From: Byssothecium circinans
Lineage: Eukaryota > Ascomycota > Dothideomycetes > Pleosporales > Massarinaceae
Assembly (NCBI GenBank): GCA_010015675.1
Contig: ML977013.1
Location: forward strand, 324,734-388,733
Length of the DNA: 64,000 nucleotides
Reading direction: 5' to 3'
Both the position numbers and the translations under genes were made by a program. The notes beneath the pieces were generated by a model that saw only the letters and a list, made by a program, of their open reading frames with translations, was not told the origin of the DNA and did no database searches. This document shows positions 11,565 to 23,249 of this stretch, in pieces. Within the stretch, counting starts at the first letter, position 1; each line of letters begins with the position of its first letter.

Positions 11565-12812
11565 ATGGGGACTAGCCTCGACCACTACTGTTCTAGAGGT
11601 ACAGCATCCCTGTCTCCGGATCTTTTTTCTCAAGTCACGATGGAACATAAGATCCCTCTCCACAGCTCTAAGGCCGTGGCTCCTTTAGCAGATGCTATAA
11701 GGAATGAATCGACTGCACAGCCTCAATGGCCTTTAGCGCATCTTTTAGCTGGGGCGTAAGTTGAAATCCTCCCTCCAGCTATGTTCGCACCCTATCTTAC
11801 GCTCTAATAGTAGCGGCGGCCTAGCGACTGCCATCGTCACCTCTCCACTCGACGTTCTAAGGACGCGCCTCCAATCAGATTACTACCACCTCCCTCCTCA
11901 ATCCAACCTAGGCCCGCATGCTCCCTCCAAGCCCACCCTCGGTCGTCTCCTCAACACGTCGGTGCGCCATATCCGCGAAACCGTACACATCATCAAGTCC
12001 ATCCACCACACTGAAGGCGGCCGCGCGTTCTTCCGAGGTCTGGGACCAAGTCTAGCAGGCGTAGTTCCCGCAACAGCTATCAAGTTCTACGTATTCGGCA
12101 ACTGCAAATGGCTCGGCGCGCAAATGTTGGGCTGCAGGGAGGACGCAGCAATCGTCCATACACTAGCAGCTGTCGCAGCGGGTATAGCCACAGCGACTGC
12201 TACAAACCCCATCTGGCTCGTTAAAACGAGACTCCAGCTCGATAAATCGCGAACGGAAGCGGGCCGTGTCACGGCTCGGCGTTACAAGAACAGCCTCGAT
12301 TGTGTGCGACAGGTGATTCAGCAAGAGGGTATTGGGGGATTATACCGGGGCTTGACTGCGAGTTATCTGGGCACAGCTGAGACGGTTCTGCACCTAGTTC
12401 TGTACGAACAGCTCAAAGTCATATATCGACGGGCTTTGAAAGATAGCAATTTGTGGAACAACGCGGCTTGGGATGAAACCGTGCATTGGATCAGTACCAG
12501 CGGAGCTGCAGGGTCTGCCAAACTCGTTGCCGTGTTGGCGATGTATCCTCATGAAGTGTGTTCTGTCTCCTACACAATCCCTCTGATCGTCTAACGTGTG
12601 GATAGGTGGTGAGGACGCGATTACGACAAGCTCCAATGGAAAACGGGGTCCTTAGATACACTGGCCTCTGGCAGTGTTTCCGATCAATTGGGAGACAGGA
12701 AGGTCTAGTAGGGCTGTATGGGGGCATGACGCCTCACCTGGTTCGATCGATTCCATCGGCTGTTATTACCTTGGGGGTGTATGAGTTTGTCTTGAGGTCT
12801 ATCAAGTCGTGA
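11565..12812 (+). CDS. RIM2: Mitochondrial carrier, Rim2-like (pyrimidine nucleotide type)
   Basis: The model is join(11565..11755,11811..12555,12606..12812), 380 residues. The ATG at 11640 has better context (A at -3, G at +4) and would give 355. Both introns keep phase: a 55-nt GTAAGT...AATAG and a 50-nt GTGTGT...GATAG. Three mitochondrial-carrier repeats are visible through their P-x-[DE]-x-x-[KR]-x-[KR] signatures: SPLDVLRTRLQSD, NPIWLVKTRLQLD (Asp replaced by Trp, as is typical of this branch) and YPHEVVRTRLR. The RTRLQSD in repeat 1, the long loop after it and the NPIW repeat 2 point to the Rim2/SLC25A33-36 group, which exchanges pyrimidine nucleotides across the inner membrane. Substrate is inferred from family. 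Confidence 0.85.
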
Positions 12813-14533
12813 CGCTAAAAGCAAATTTCTTTTGTTTCAGCATTGTATTAATAGGTAAGCTTGCTATTAGTACCTAGAGTGGGCATCGAAAGAGCAGGGA
12901 CGGCTGTACTTTTATGTTGTACGAATATCTCTCTACTTATGTCGCAGGAGTCTCTCTCTGCTCAGTCTGCGATCGGTCATTGTAAAGTATAATAAATGAA
13001 GAACCGGATTCCGAAAGCAGTATAACTAACAAACTCGCATAAATTGTCTGCATTTTAGAACTCACTCTACATGTTCCAAAAACGTTCGAGATGTTGAGAA
13101 CTTGTGCGGACTCACGGCATACTGCATAATCCTACATCGTAAATCTATTTGTATTCCTTACCCATCTCGAACTTATTGCGACGATATTCTTCGTTGCTTG
13201 CTCACAGGTGACAAATTGAGCTTGAGGGGGGGACGACACATTAACTACCTAGGTATCTGTTCTGAGAAGGCAAGATCCCCGTAAGGATCAATTGTGAGAT
13301 GGTGCAGGTGATACGTCAGTTACGGACGGCGGTGAAGCAGTAGAACAAGGGAATGTAGGACTTTGTATTTTCGTGATTCTTCCCAATTCTTAATAATGTA
13401 ACGTGGTGATGGAGATGTTCAGTCGCAAGGCGATTGAGCTGTTTCGAGGCAACCTTGGACGTGCGGCCTTGTAGACATTCGTTGCGCTCTCGACCTTCGA
13501 GACACCGTGCGAGATCAGTTCCTCAGACCGTCTTGACCGGTATCCGCGGGAAAACGGTGCCGTCAAGGTTTGACAAAATCGGCAGAGCTTCTCCCCTAGG
13601 TATTGAAGTAGGCGCTCTCGCGAACTTGACGGTTTTCCAAAGTATCCTTCATGGGGTATATAGCCCTAGCTTTCGTTGCCGCAGGAGAGATCGTCGAAGG
13701 ACCGTCGGTGTTCGCGCTCGGTCCTGTCGGTGTCGGTAACGGAGTGAACGCTAAAACAACACTAACGGAGGTTTAGTAAGCACCTTAATCTTAACGTCCA
13801 CCCACAGCTCACTCATCCAATCGATCTCTCCCAAGACTCTCGTACGATATATCTCTCGCGCAGATGTCTCGCACGCTGTCTAGCCGAACCTCACGGAAAT
13901 ATGCTCAAATGCGCGCCCTCCACCACTTCGTGCGTTCGCCTTATCTCTGAACAGTCCAATTGTTGAGCCATCCTTTGCGTGTGCAGACGATTACCGGTTT
14001 CAGCGAACAGTCCTGTTGACTTCACATCCTATCACATTGCCCACACTAAGATACTCCTGCGAAGGTAATCTAAACTGGCTTGCGGCCTAAAGTTTCTCCG
14101 TTTCGAAACATGTCGTCAACGCCAATGCTGTGGACAGCAGATTATGTACTTTCGCCAAGGTTCTCACCTTACTACGAAATTAACCAACACAAGCCATACA
14201 GAATCCTTTAAGAAACGCAGCAAAAGCTACAAGTGCGAAGTGCGCAATACGGCATCCCTCCTGCATGAAGCAGCCGAAGAGCTTGGCCCGGACCTCAATC
14301 CTCCAATTACACAGCCTTCAAGCTCAAGGGTAGCCCCATGTAGTATATATACTCCAGCAAGCTTGCTCAGCACTATACACACGGCACATCTCACCCACCC
14401 ACACTCTTTTGGTTCGAACGTGCATACGTCTTACAATACGCTGAGCGTATTTAACTTCGTTTCTCTTCTCCATTTGTTTCCAAACACGAAGGCATCTTGA
14501 CGATCCAAAACAACACCACACCATACCACAATA
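12813..14533. other. Gene-poor region before the DJ-1/PfpI gene
   Basis: Several short frames (up to 118 codons) occur, none with a domain or matching splice partners. A TATATA sequence lies near 13657-13663 and a stronger one at 14344. The last 190 bp are the promoter and leader of the 14534 gene. Nothing else is supported. Confidence 0.4.
14344..14351 (+). promoter_or_regulatory. TATA box of the DJ-1/PfpI gene
   Basis: TATATATA in the context AGTATATATACTCC lies 190 bp upstream of the ATG at 14534, followed by a pyrimidine-rich leader with a CACCACACCATACCAC stretch before the start codon. Confidence 0.45.
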
Positions 14534-15340
14534 ATGCACGCCAAACCCCTCGCCACGGCGCTCATCGCCGCTCTCACAACAACCGCGACCGCTCAAAAGA
14601 ACACCACCGCAAAACCCAAACCACTTCATTACGGTGTCCTCCTTCTCCCCTCCGTCACCCCCATCGACGTCTTCGGCCCCGTGGATGTCTTCACCGCCCT
14701 CGCCATGACCTTCACCAACCAGACCGGGAAATTGGAATTCTCCGTCCTGAGCGTAAACTCGACGCCCGCAACCACCAACCCACCCCTCAAAGGTCTAGAT
14801 TTCGGCTTCCCGCTCCTCCCCACCATCACATTCGACCAATACCGGCAGCTCAAGGCCCACAACTTCACCGCCGACGAGCACGATAAGCACTACAACAAGA
14901 CCGTAATCAAAAACAAAGGCCCGCTCGACGTCCTCATCGTCCCCGGCGGCGGCGGCGCCCGCGCCGAAATCAGCAAGGAGATCGCCTTCGTCAAGGAGAT
15001 CTACCCCGATCTTAAATACATCATCTCCGTCTGCACTGGCTCGACGGTGCTCGCGCGTGCCGGCGTCCTCGACGGGAAACGCGCTACCACCAACAAGAAA
15101 GCGTGGGCTTGGGCGACGTCGTTTGGGAAGAATGTCAAGTATCAGCCCAAGGCGCGTTGGGTGTCTGATGGCAATGTGTGGACCGGGAGTGGGGTTAGTG
15201 CCGCGACGGATACGGCGTATGCTTTTGTGGCGGATATTTATGGCGAGGATGTTGCGCAGTATGTGGCTGATGTTTCAGAGTATACTAGGTGGACTAATGC
15301 GAGTTTGGATCCGTTTGCGGAGCGCTGGGGGGTGGCGTAG
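14534..15340 (+). CDS. Secreted DJ-1/PfpI-family protein
   Basis: This is a single-exon gene of 268 residues. An N-terminal signal peptide (MHAKPLATALIAALTTTATA) with cleavage near residue 20 indicates secretion, and several N-glycosylation sequons follow. The DJ-1/PfpI (class I glutamine amidotransferase-like) fold is shown by YGVLLLPSVTPIDVFGPVDV near residues 33-52, the LIVPGGGG loop near 134-141 and the nucleophile elbow VCTGS with Cys167. The TPIDVFGP motif resembles the isonitrile hydratase and AraC-regulator-associated branch rather than human DJ-1. The substrate is unknown; secreted members are common in Pezizomycotina. It ends in TAG at 15338-15340, followed by a gene-poor repeat-rich region. 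Confidence 0.85.
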   Translation: MHAKPLATALIAALTTTATAQKNTTAKPKPLHYGVLLLPSVTPIDVFGPVDVFTALAMTFTNQTGKLEFSVLSVNSTPATTNPPLKGLDFGFPLLPTITFDQYRQLKAHNFTADEHDKHYNKTVIKNKGPLDVLIVPGGGGARAEISKEIAFVKEIYPDLKYIISVCTGSTVLARAGVLDGKRATTNKKAWAWATSFGKNVKYQPKARWVSDGNVWTGSGVSAATDTAYAFVADIYGEDVAQYVADVSEYTRWTNASLDPFAERWGVA

Positions 15341-16946
15341 GCGGTGGCGTTTTATTGCTAGCGTGCATGTGGTGGGGAGGTGGAATAGGGGTATGGAGTC
15401 GCATGGTGCGTTGTTTTGCGTTCGTCGATGCATTTCTTGGTGTATGGGTTGGTTTAGCATCTCCCATTTCTGATCCTGCTTGGGAGGGTTGGGGATTAAA
15501 CTTCAAGACTTCACTTCTTCCTTTGTAGATACTTTGAACATAATACAAACACTTTTTCCCGTCTGCTGGCACATTGCCGCAGACAACAAGAACCAAGCCA
15601 GAAGATTCCGCTTCCCAAGACTAAACTCCCATTTCTCGCTCTGCGAAACTTACTCACCGCCTACCAACTTATACCCCTTGGTTCACCTCTTCTATCTTGT
15701 TTGAATTCCTGAATGTCTTCTCTCCGTCTTCCATCGTACTGGTACCCTTCACTCTCGCTCACGCTCACTCTCCAACGGCTAGCCGTATCATTCCCGTCCC
15801 CCCAATAACCATCCGAACCCTGCTCAATCACCCACAAGATAAATACCCCTTCTAATACGCTTCTTCAACTAGCCAGTCTGGTAAATACATTGCACCCAAC
15901 CACACGACATGTTGACCTGACTTGGGCGGCGGTATGGGGAGATCACCACTTCAGCTTAGATGTCTTTAGATCATTTTTCCCCCTTAAAGCCAGATGTGTT
16001 CGAGGCCTTACCCATTTGTCCCCGGTTTCTTCCTAGAACGGAATATGTATGTAAATCTCCCGGCTTTCTTGCGTACCTTCTTCCCCAGGTCGAGGTGAAG
16101 CTTCAGGGGGTGAAAGCGGTATATCAACGACACGACTGGAAACCATATAGTAACACTTACGTCTATATCCTAAAGTCCTTTTAATAGACTCGAGTAGTAT
16201 TCCGTGCAGTAAGTATTACCAGCTCGAAAGATTTTACCTTCGAGGTGAGCGGTGTATAAAAAGAATAGGTACAATGACTTAACTTATACATACCGATTCA
16301 CTTTTATGAAAAGAAAAAAACTTAAGAGACACAGTGATAATATAGAACCAAAGTTGGAGGAGGCCACCCACCTCTACTCTACCTCTTATTAAAAGCGTAC
16401 AACAGTGCCAATGGTCGATTAGAAGTTCCTTCATGTTGTATCTCTACTTCTCTACCCCCACCCTATACATGCACCCTCTTTCATCGTACTCAGGACGAGT
16501 CCTCCGTTCACCCATATCCCCCCCCACCGCGCATAGGCACGAGGAAGCTGCAGTATAACACGCATATGGCGTTGCTCAACTTACCTCACCTCACCTCACC
16601 ATTCTCAATTTCACTCCACCTAGCAGAAAGAAGGCATAAACCACTCCCCAGCATCACAAGGAAAGCCACCTCGCACATGATCAAAGAATCCACAAAATCA
16701 TTGGTATACTATAACATCCACCCACCTCCATCCCCCATCTCCCATCTCCTATCTCCTATCCCATCGCCTTTCCCCCCAAACCCCGCAACTCCCTCCTCCC
16801 CGCCTCGCGCCTCCCATACTATTACAATACAAAAGAGCGAAACCTCCCACAAACATTGCTTACTTGAAAAGGACCCAGAAGAAAGCATCTCCCATCTCCC
16901 AGATCCCACTCCATCGCATCCATACCATCCCGCAAAGCCATGATTG

Positions 16947-16947
16947 C

Positions 16948-16978
<31 letters not shown>

Positions 16979-16989
16979 AAAAAAAAAAA
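16947..16989. repeat. C22A21 homopolymer junction
   Basis: Twenty-two consecutive C residues (16947-16968) are followed directly by twenty-one A residues (16969-16989). Such runs are prone to length errors. Confidence 0.85.
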
Positions 16990-17120
16990 GGAAAGAAAAG
17001 ACAAGAAAAGAGAAGGAAGGAAAAGAAAGAAGCAAAAAAAAAGTGCTTAGTTCACTGAAATGCGCTTGTTCATTTGGGGAAAAAGATTCCATCATGAGAT
17101 GAGGAAGGAGAGTAAATCGC

Positions 17121-17163
17121 AAAACCAGAACCAGAACCAGAACCAGAACTAAAACCAGAACCA
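17121..17163. repeat. CCAGAA hexamer minisatellite
   Basis: About seven hexamer units (CCAGAA, some AAAACC variants) lie in tandem downstream of the C/A homopolymer. Confidence 0.7.
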
Positions 17164-17242
17164 AAAAAACCGCAGCTGGGGAATATCCCAATCCATCCAT
17201 TCCGTGTTCGTAAATCCAATCCAATCCAATATTAGACCTTCA

Positions 17243-17290
17243 TCCTACACCTGCACCCTACACCCTACACCCTGCACCCTGCACCCTTCA
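17243..17290. repeat. Heptamer array CACCCTA/CACCCTG
   Basis: About six units of CACCCTA or CACCCTG in tandem. It looks telomere-like at first glance but does not match the fungal CCCTAA unit. Confidence 0.65.
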
Positions 17291-17468
17291 TCCATCCTTA
17301 GAGGTCTCGTCGGATAGGTAGGTAAGGTAAGGTACGGTACGGTGCTCGTACTTTTGTTTCGCGTCATGTGTCATGTCATCCGTGCATTCAATTCATCCCA
17401 AACCACCCTAGACCCTCGCCCCTCTTCTCACTCCCCACCCTCATCCTCTCCCTCCCCTTCCCCCTCCG

Positions 17469-18023
17469 TCACCGCGCCGACCCATCCAACCCCTCCAGCC
17501 CCTCCATCCCCCCACCTTGCTGCCTATGCGCCAACCCACCCCCGCCACCCGCACCCCCACTCCCACCGATCCCCATATCCACAGGCCCAACCCCCAGCCC
17601 AAACCCAAAAGCCTCACGACTAAACATGCCGCCCCCATCATCCCCCAGCACCGGCGGTTCGACATTGAACGGCAGAAACCACCCCGCATTACTCGGGTCG
17701 TAAAACCCGCTTCCGCTCGCGCCGGCCATGGGATCTAGGTTCCAGTACGCGGCGTTTGAGGGATGGGCCGAGAGGTCGGGGAAGGGTGAGAGGTCCATTT
17801 GCTGGCCTGGATGGATCATCGTGGGCGTCGGCGAGGTGTTCAGCATAGTCAGGTTGTGTGCGGGATGCGGGGAGAAGTCTTGGAGGTATTGTGCGGCGTT
17901 TGCTTGGGCGAAGAAGGCTGGGTCGAAGGTGTCGATTGCTTCTTGCGGGTTGATGTTGATTTGGCCGAGTTGTTGGTGGAGTTGGCTGTGGTGGAGGTGT
18001 GGGAGCTGTTGTTGTTGTTGTTG

Positions 18024-18084
<61 letters not shown>

Positions 18085-20669
18085 GCTTGCTGAGCTGTGG
18101 GGGGTTTGTTGGTGGGAGCGTCGGTTTTGGAGACGGATTTTGATTTGTTTTTGCGGGCTTGTTTACGTTGTTGGTCGGCTCGTGAGGGGGGTGAGAGGGA
18201 GGCGAAGAACTCTTCTACGCTTTGTAAGTCGCTTTTTTGGCCGAGTACGGCGTCTGTGCCTGGCTCGTTGGCATTTGATTCTGCTGCGTCTTCGTAGTCG
18301 GTCTTGGATACACCGTGGGGGTATCGATCGAACCAGTCTCCGTATTGGAAGATGACGCCCTTGCTCTTCTCTCCCGCGGCTTGCGGACCTCTCAGCTGAG
18401 CGTCTGCATGCTGCCTGTATAGCTCCCTCAGGTTCTCGGCCATGTAGTGGAACATGCCCCAGTACTTCTTCATCTTACTCAGATACTTGACATTATAAGC
18501 CAGGTACTTCTTGGACTGTGCTTCCAGCTTCGGATTTTTCGAAAAGACGCCATGAACGTGGACCGTCGAGGAAAAGAAGGCAGCGTAGCCAGCAAATGGA
18601 GCAACGACGTTGTGGTCCATCGCTTCATTGATGAGTAGCGATATCTGATTCGCGGCATCGAGCGCGGAGCGTGCAGATTCAGTGAGGAAGTCGTGCGGCA
18701 TATCTTTCGGGGGCCGGCTGCCTGCTCGTGAGGGGAGAGAGAATCGGTACATGAAGAGGATGATCTGCTGATACAGTATGTGTAGATATATGTACTGGTT
18801 CGCGGTCCTGCCAATAGCGTGGCTCTTGAGGTTTTCTGGGCTGTAGATTAGCATCTCAGGTAGTGAGTCTTTGAACTCCTTGGCTTCTTGCTTGATCGTA
18901 TTGAGAGTTGACTTTGGCGACCACATGGGCTCTGTCTCCCGCTCTTTGCCGCCCAGATTCATATACTTGATGAGTTTGCCCCATGTACACACTAATCGGA
19001 TCGTGTATGCGGTCACGCCCATGTTCTCGCGAGGGTTCGCTAGTTGACCGTTGTCGGCGGAGACGGGGTTCGGAACGTTGCCGTCAAGGGCTTCTGTCGG
19101 TGCCTGGATCTCGTGAATGTACAAGTGCTCCTTGACGGGAAGTTGTACTTCGATGTACTGCTCATGTACGAAGAGCGGTCTATCGGTACCAGATGAGTTG
19201 AACCTGTCCATAAGAAAACAGGACCACATGGTCCGTCTTCGAATCTCTCGGTCTGTGGGGCTGAGAGGTTTTCGATCAGCTTCGGCTGAGCTGGGGTCGT
19301 ACTCGAGTTCTTTGTGTAGTTGCAGAGCATATGCCATCCTCTGCGCCATACCCCCAAACATCCAACTTCGGCCGCCCTGACACGTGCCGAACTCGTGTAG
19401 GCCAAGCAGCAAATACACTATGAGGATGGTGATGTTTGGCGAGTCGAACCGCTTAAGAGCGATGTCTCGCGCCCGCTCTGCCCAATTGTCGCCGCGCAAA
19501 AAGCATGGTTCTGTCCGTAACTGTGGATGGTTTGAGAAGCGGGCGGATATCGCACAGATGGCGAGTATCAGCACGGGCGGCACATTCCCCGACGCTAGTC
19601 GCCGCATGAAGCTGGGTTTGTGGAGCAGCGGATAGCTCTGGCCATAAACATAGTCAAAGTACACCTCGGCGAGATGTTCCTGTATCTCTTTCGGCGGCAG
19701 ACTCTCCGCGCCCTCTTTGAGCAGACTGTTGTCGTCGGACTCTTTCGTCTTGGACGCCGATCCCACGACATCCGGGTTTGCCGACTTGGTCTTGGCCCAT
19801 TCGTCCAATTCATTTCCAAACGCCTCTTCGGCACCGCGCTTCTTGTTCGCGGTCGGTGTCTTTGGGGGTGCACCCGGTATTGCAGGCTTCACTACAGATC
19901 GGCCGACTCCCGCTAAAATGGTACGTTTCTGGCTGTCTTCCGGTATGAGCTTGACGACGCGGTCCTCCATCCTCCGCAACCGCTTGTCCAACATGGCCAT
20001 GTAGTCCGTCCTGGGCGCCGCCTTGCGCGTCGTGACTTTGTATACGCAGGGTATTCGACTCCGCAGACAGTGCTTGCAAGCCGGCTTCTCGCCCGAGCAT
20101 CGGATCTTTTTCCTCCGACACGCGATGCAAGCCAGCGGCAATCTTTTTCTTTCCTTTCCTGCTTTGGTTTTCATCTCGCTCCACGAGGGCGGATCGGTCC
20201 CGTCGCCATTGTCGCCTTTGGAGGAATCCGCCGCATCCCTGCCCAGCCCGTCGTCCAGCTTCATCCCTAGTGACGACGCATCGTCCATGGATTCCCCCAT
20301 CAATAGCCCAATGCCACCCGAACTCGCTGGACTCGTGTTCTGCGCATCCTGGGCGAGAGTCATGTTCGCAGCGCTGCTCACACTCGAGCGATGCGGATGC
20401 GCACTCCCACCCGCGAGGGCATTGTCGTCGCTCATATTGCTCACGCTGCCTCTATGAGGCTGGTTATGATTTTGAAAGCCCGTCTTGACCGACGGCTGGG
20501 CCCTGTCGAACGAGGGGCTGAATCGGTGGCTCTGGCTGCCGTACATGGCGAGGTCGGAAAACGAGGCCATGATGTGGGAGGGGCTGTGGTTGAGGGCGTA
20601 GTCGGGGAAGGCGAGCAGGTCGGTGTCGTGCGGTTGATCGTAGCGGGCGTGGTGGGAGGGCGTGGCCAT
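17469..20669 (-). CDS. Zn2Cys6 transcription factor with fungal_trans domain and polyQ tract
   Basis: A single uninterrupted frame of 1066 residues. The binuclear zinc cluster is complete: Cys181, 184, 191, 198, 201 and 208 with C-x2-C-x6-C-x6-C-x2-C-x6-C spacing, followed by a basic linker and a short coiled coil (MLDKRLRRMEDRVVKLIPED). A fungal_trans regulatory domain occupies about 330-620 (EIQEHLAEVYFDYVYGQSYP, LLLGLHEFGTCQGGRSWMFG, RRRTMWSCFLMDRFNSSGTD). The C-terminus is low complexity, with 26 glutamines in a row at 863-888, Pro/His/Asn-rich stretches and a glycine-rich end. It is a nuclear DNA-binding regulator, but I cannot assign the ortholog or target pathway. It has 2.2 kb of gene-free DNA upstream, which is usual for regulators with complex promoters or long leaders. 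Confidence 0.93.
18006..18083 (-). repeat. Polyglutamine-coding trinucleotide tract (26 codons)
   Basis: The run is CAG mixed with CAA codons on the minus strand, coding Q863-Q888 of the Zn2Cys6 factor. CAA interruptions lie mainly at both ends, with a purer CAG core in the middle. Confidence 0.9.
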
Positions 20670-22882
20670 GTTCCTCCTGCCCTATCTTATTCTGCTCTTG
20701 CATGCAATTCTTCCTCCGCGTCGTCTGGTCGTGGGAGAGCCGAAATGGCGCACGCGCATCCGACTTCGCATTCCCAGGTGTCACTGTGCTCCCGCAGACT
20801 GGCGGCAGTCTCCCATCGAAGGAAGAGGTCGCGATAGAGAAGGTGTTCAGGCGCTCTTCATGTTACTCTGGTCATGTCACAGCTGTATGTCAAGGACGAA
20901 CATGAGCACGAGCACCGATCTAGCGATGCGAAAAGACGGGGAAAGGAAAGAAGGCAACCTCGGTCCAACCACAGCGCGCGAATTTCGTCTGATGCTACGA
21001 CAGGCATCTCCCACATCCCACATGGGCCATGCCTGTAAGTATTATTACTCAGACCCGACGAAGCATCAAAGCATGTCCTCTCTGAGGCTCGCTCCTTTCA
21101 CTCTCCCCTGAGGAGTCCCCTTCCGTTTCGCTCCCCTTTCCCATTATCATTGCTGCTGCAGCGGCGTTATCCTCCTCATCGACCCCCGCCACCTGAAGGA
21201 CGAAACATGCCATGCGTACATTATCATACATTATCGTACATCATCACGCAGCCCCTTCTTCCCGCCCGCTGCTGTGCTTACGCGGGGGAGCGGACACTAT
21301 GTGACTGTGAGGAGAATAATAATAAGCGGGCGCCTTGTTTGCTTGACTCTCGCCCTCGCCTGCTTTTTCTGCGGGGCTTCCGCTTCCGCCCGCATCCCTC
21401 GATTCACTCTCACCACCACCTGACCTGGACACCACTCATCCACCCAGCACCCATATGAAGTCGAAATCACCGCCTAATAACCCACGCACTTCTTCCACGT
21501 CCGCGCCGATCGCCTATTACCAGCGTGCCTGAGCGTTTCGCATCCATTCATTTCCTGCTTGCACGCGCCTCGTGACCTGCCCGACGAGTGCTTTCTCAAG
21601 TGTTTGGAGGCCCCGTCGTCACTATGACCATGACCATGTAGAAACGCGTAGATACAAATTGCGACCAAAAAGGGTGGTCAGCGACGATGTAAACGGGAGC
21701 GTAAAACCGATGTCGTGGCGTGTGCCTTCATGCGCTGCCTTGCCTTGCGTGTGCGGAACCCTCCCTGAATTGCGGCACAGGCAGCGGGGCGCTTCTTCTG
21801 TCTCCGTTGCGGCCTGAGAAGGGCCGATGGCTTTTCTAGAAGTTCTAGTTAGAATCAAGCATGACGACGACGGGCTGAACCCTAAAAAAGGTACCGCTGT
21901 CGACATGACATGAAATCCCCACACCTAAGCAACCTTCCCTCAAAGCGACCTTCCCCTCAACCCCTCGACCGACGCAAGCAAAGAACCCCTATCCTATCCT
22001 ATCCCCTACCGTCATCCCCTTCGTCCGTATCCGCACTCACCCCTGCATACTCCAAAACACGCAACCTCCATGGAAGCACGCACAAGCCCATCGTCCGCAT
22101 CTGCACCGACGCCCAAATTCCACATCTGCCATGCGGCCGCGTGGGCGCGTCTGGGGAAACGACTGGGGACTGGGATGCCGGGGCAGATCTTGGTAGAAGG
22201 AGTCTGTCTGTGGGGGAGGGAGAGAGAGATCAGGTGCATGCATGCATGAAGAGGGATTGATATTATTATCATCATGGCTGCTATTATTAACTAAGGGGGC
22301 GGTAAGGTAAGGGGTCGTTGACCGGTGCTTGAGTGAGTGAGCGAGTGAGTGGTGAGACAGGGGGGAAGGGAGAATGTACATGTATATAGATCTCTGTCCC
22401 ATTGTGATATTGCCAGAGTGTTATGTTAATACCGTTACGCCACCTCACGGGTATATAGGTGGTGCTGCACATGGGGGATGGGCATCCTGGAATCGATACA
22501 AAAACACTGCTGACACATGTCTTGGTCCAATAGCTGCGTTGGTATCTTGTTTGATAACGTCATGTTCTGGGATCCCAGGCATCGACTATTTAGCCTTGAA
22601 GTGGGTGTACACACAACGACGTACTGGAAGCACTCATGCCCGCACTTGCACAACACAACGCTAAAGTCCCGATACCATCACCCCCAAACTCGGTGGACTC
22701 ACTACTGGCCGTCCCCCACATCATACTTCACAGCGGCCTCCTGGTCCACATACTAGCAAGGAGCGTAGCTAGCTAGCTAGTTCACTTGCTATACGGACTG
22801 CTCACGCACAGGTCAGCCGTCTGCACCCTCCTCACTTGACTTTACGAATTACGAGAACTCACTTGTACTTCGCATACGAACT
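20670..22882. other. Long upstream region of the transcription factor
   Basis: No supported gene lies here. Frames up to 149 codons are shadows or lack any domain. Short palindromic tandem runs are present: TGCATGCATGCATG near 22238 and TAGCTAGCTAGCTAG near 22765. The TF leader and promoter lie at the left end; the 3' flank of the 22883-23249 gene is at the right end. Confidence 0.4.
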
Positions 22883-23249
22883 CTACGTCTGATCATCCTC
22901 AGCCTTGGTGGACAGATCCGTCACCAACTGTTCAGTCGTCGCATCGCCTGTAGTCATCCCCGTCAGCGTCGGTAAACCACGGACTCCAGAGAGTATACTC
23001 ACGAGACTCTCGTATGGCCTTCTTGATCCGAGTCTCAGCCTCAGTCTCAGCCTCATTCTTGGACGCGGCCGCACTAACAGCTTCGGCCTCCGCCGCATGG
23101 GGATACCTAGTATATGGCGAATAGCTCCAATAGGCTTGTCGCTTGTGCGCAGGATCGGACGATGCAGTATCCCCGTTATCAGAGGCGATTAGAGAAAGAG
23201 GAGCAGCGGCAGCGAGAGCTGCGATGACGGTGAGGAGAAGGATACGCAT
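22883..23249 (-). CDS. Small secreted protein with Kex2 site: candidate RiPP precursor
   Basis: The model is complement(join(22883..22947,23003..23249)), 103 residues. The 55-nt intron (GTGAGT...CTACAG) splits an Arg codon and restores frame into DATTEQLVTDLSTKAEDDQT. A signal peptide (MRILLLTVIAALAAAAP) is followed by a short polar leader, then a Kex2 dibasic site Lys36-Arg37 and the aromatic segment QAYWSYSPYTRYP (38-50) with four Tyr and one Trp. An Ala/Glu-rich acidic tail with EAEA-type dipeptides and a second dibasic site (KK 76-77) follows. This architecture (secretion signal, KR, Tyr-rich core) is that of fungal Kex2-processed ribosomal peptide precursors. It lies 819 bp from, and divergent to, a UstYa-family gene. 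Unlike UstA-type precursors it has one core, not repeats; it could instead be an ordinary small secreted protein. Confidence 0.72.

Larger units (their letters stand above)
15341..17468. other. Gene-free, simple-repeat-rich convergent intergenic region
   Basis: This lies between the 3' ends of the DJ-1/PfpI gene and the transcription-factor gene. It holds no convincing reading frame but has many low-complexity blocks: (CTCAC) repeats near 16580-16600, CCCATCTC repeats near 16735-16760, a C22A21 homopolymer junction, a CCAGAA hexamer array, a CACCCTA/CACCCTG heptamer array and GTAAGGTAAGGTACGGTACG near 17321-17341. Confidence 0.5.

Noticed and set aside
12813..14533. Possible gene at 13434-13739
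   Set aside because: Arg-rich shadow-like translation on one strand and stops on the other, no domain.
17243..17290. Telomere-like CACCCTA/CACCCTG array
   Set aside because: The unit is not the fungal CCCTAA, and it lies between ordinary genes; it is a simple minisatellite.
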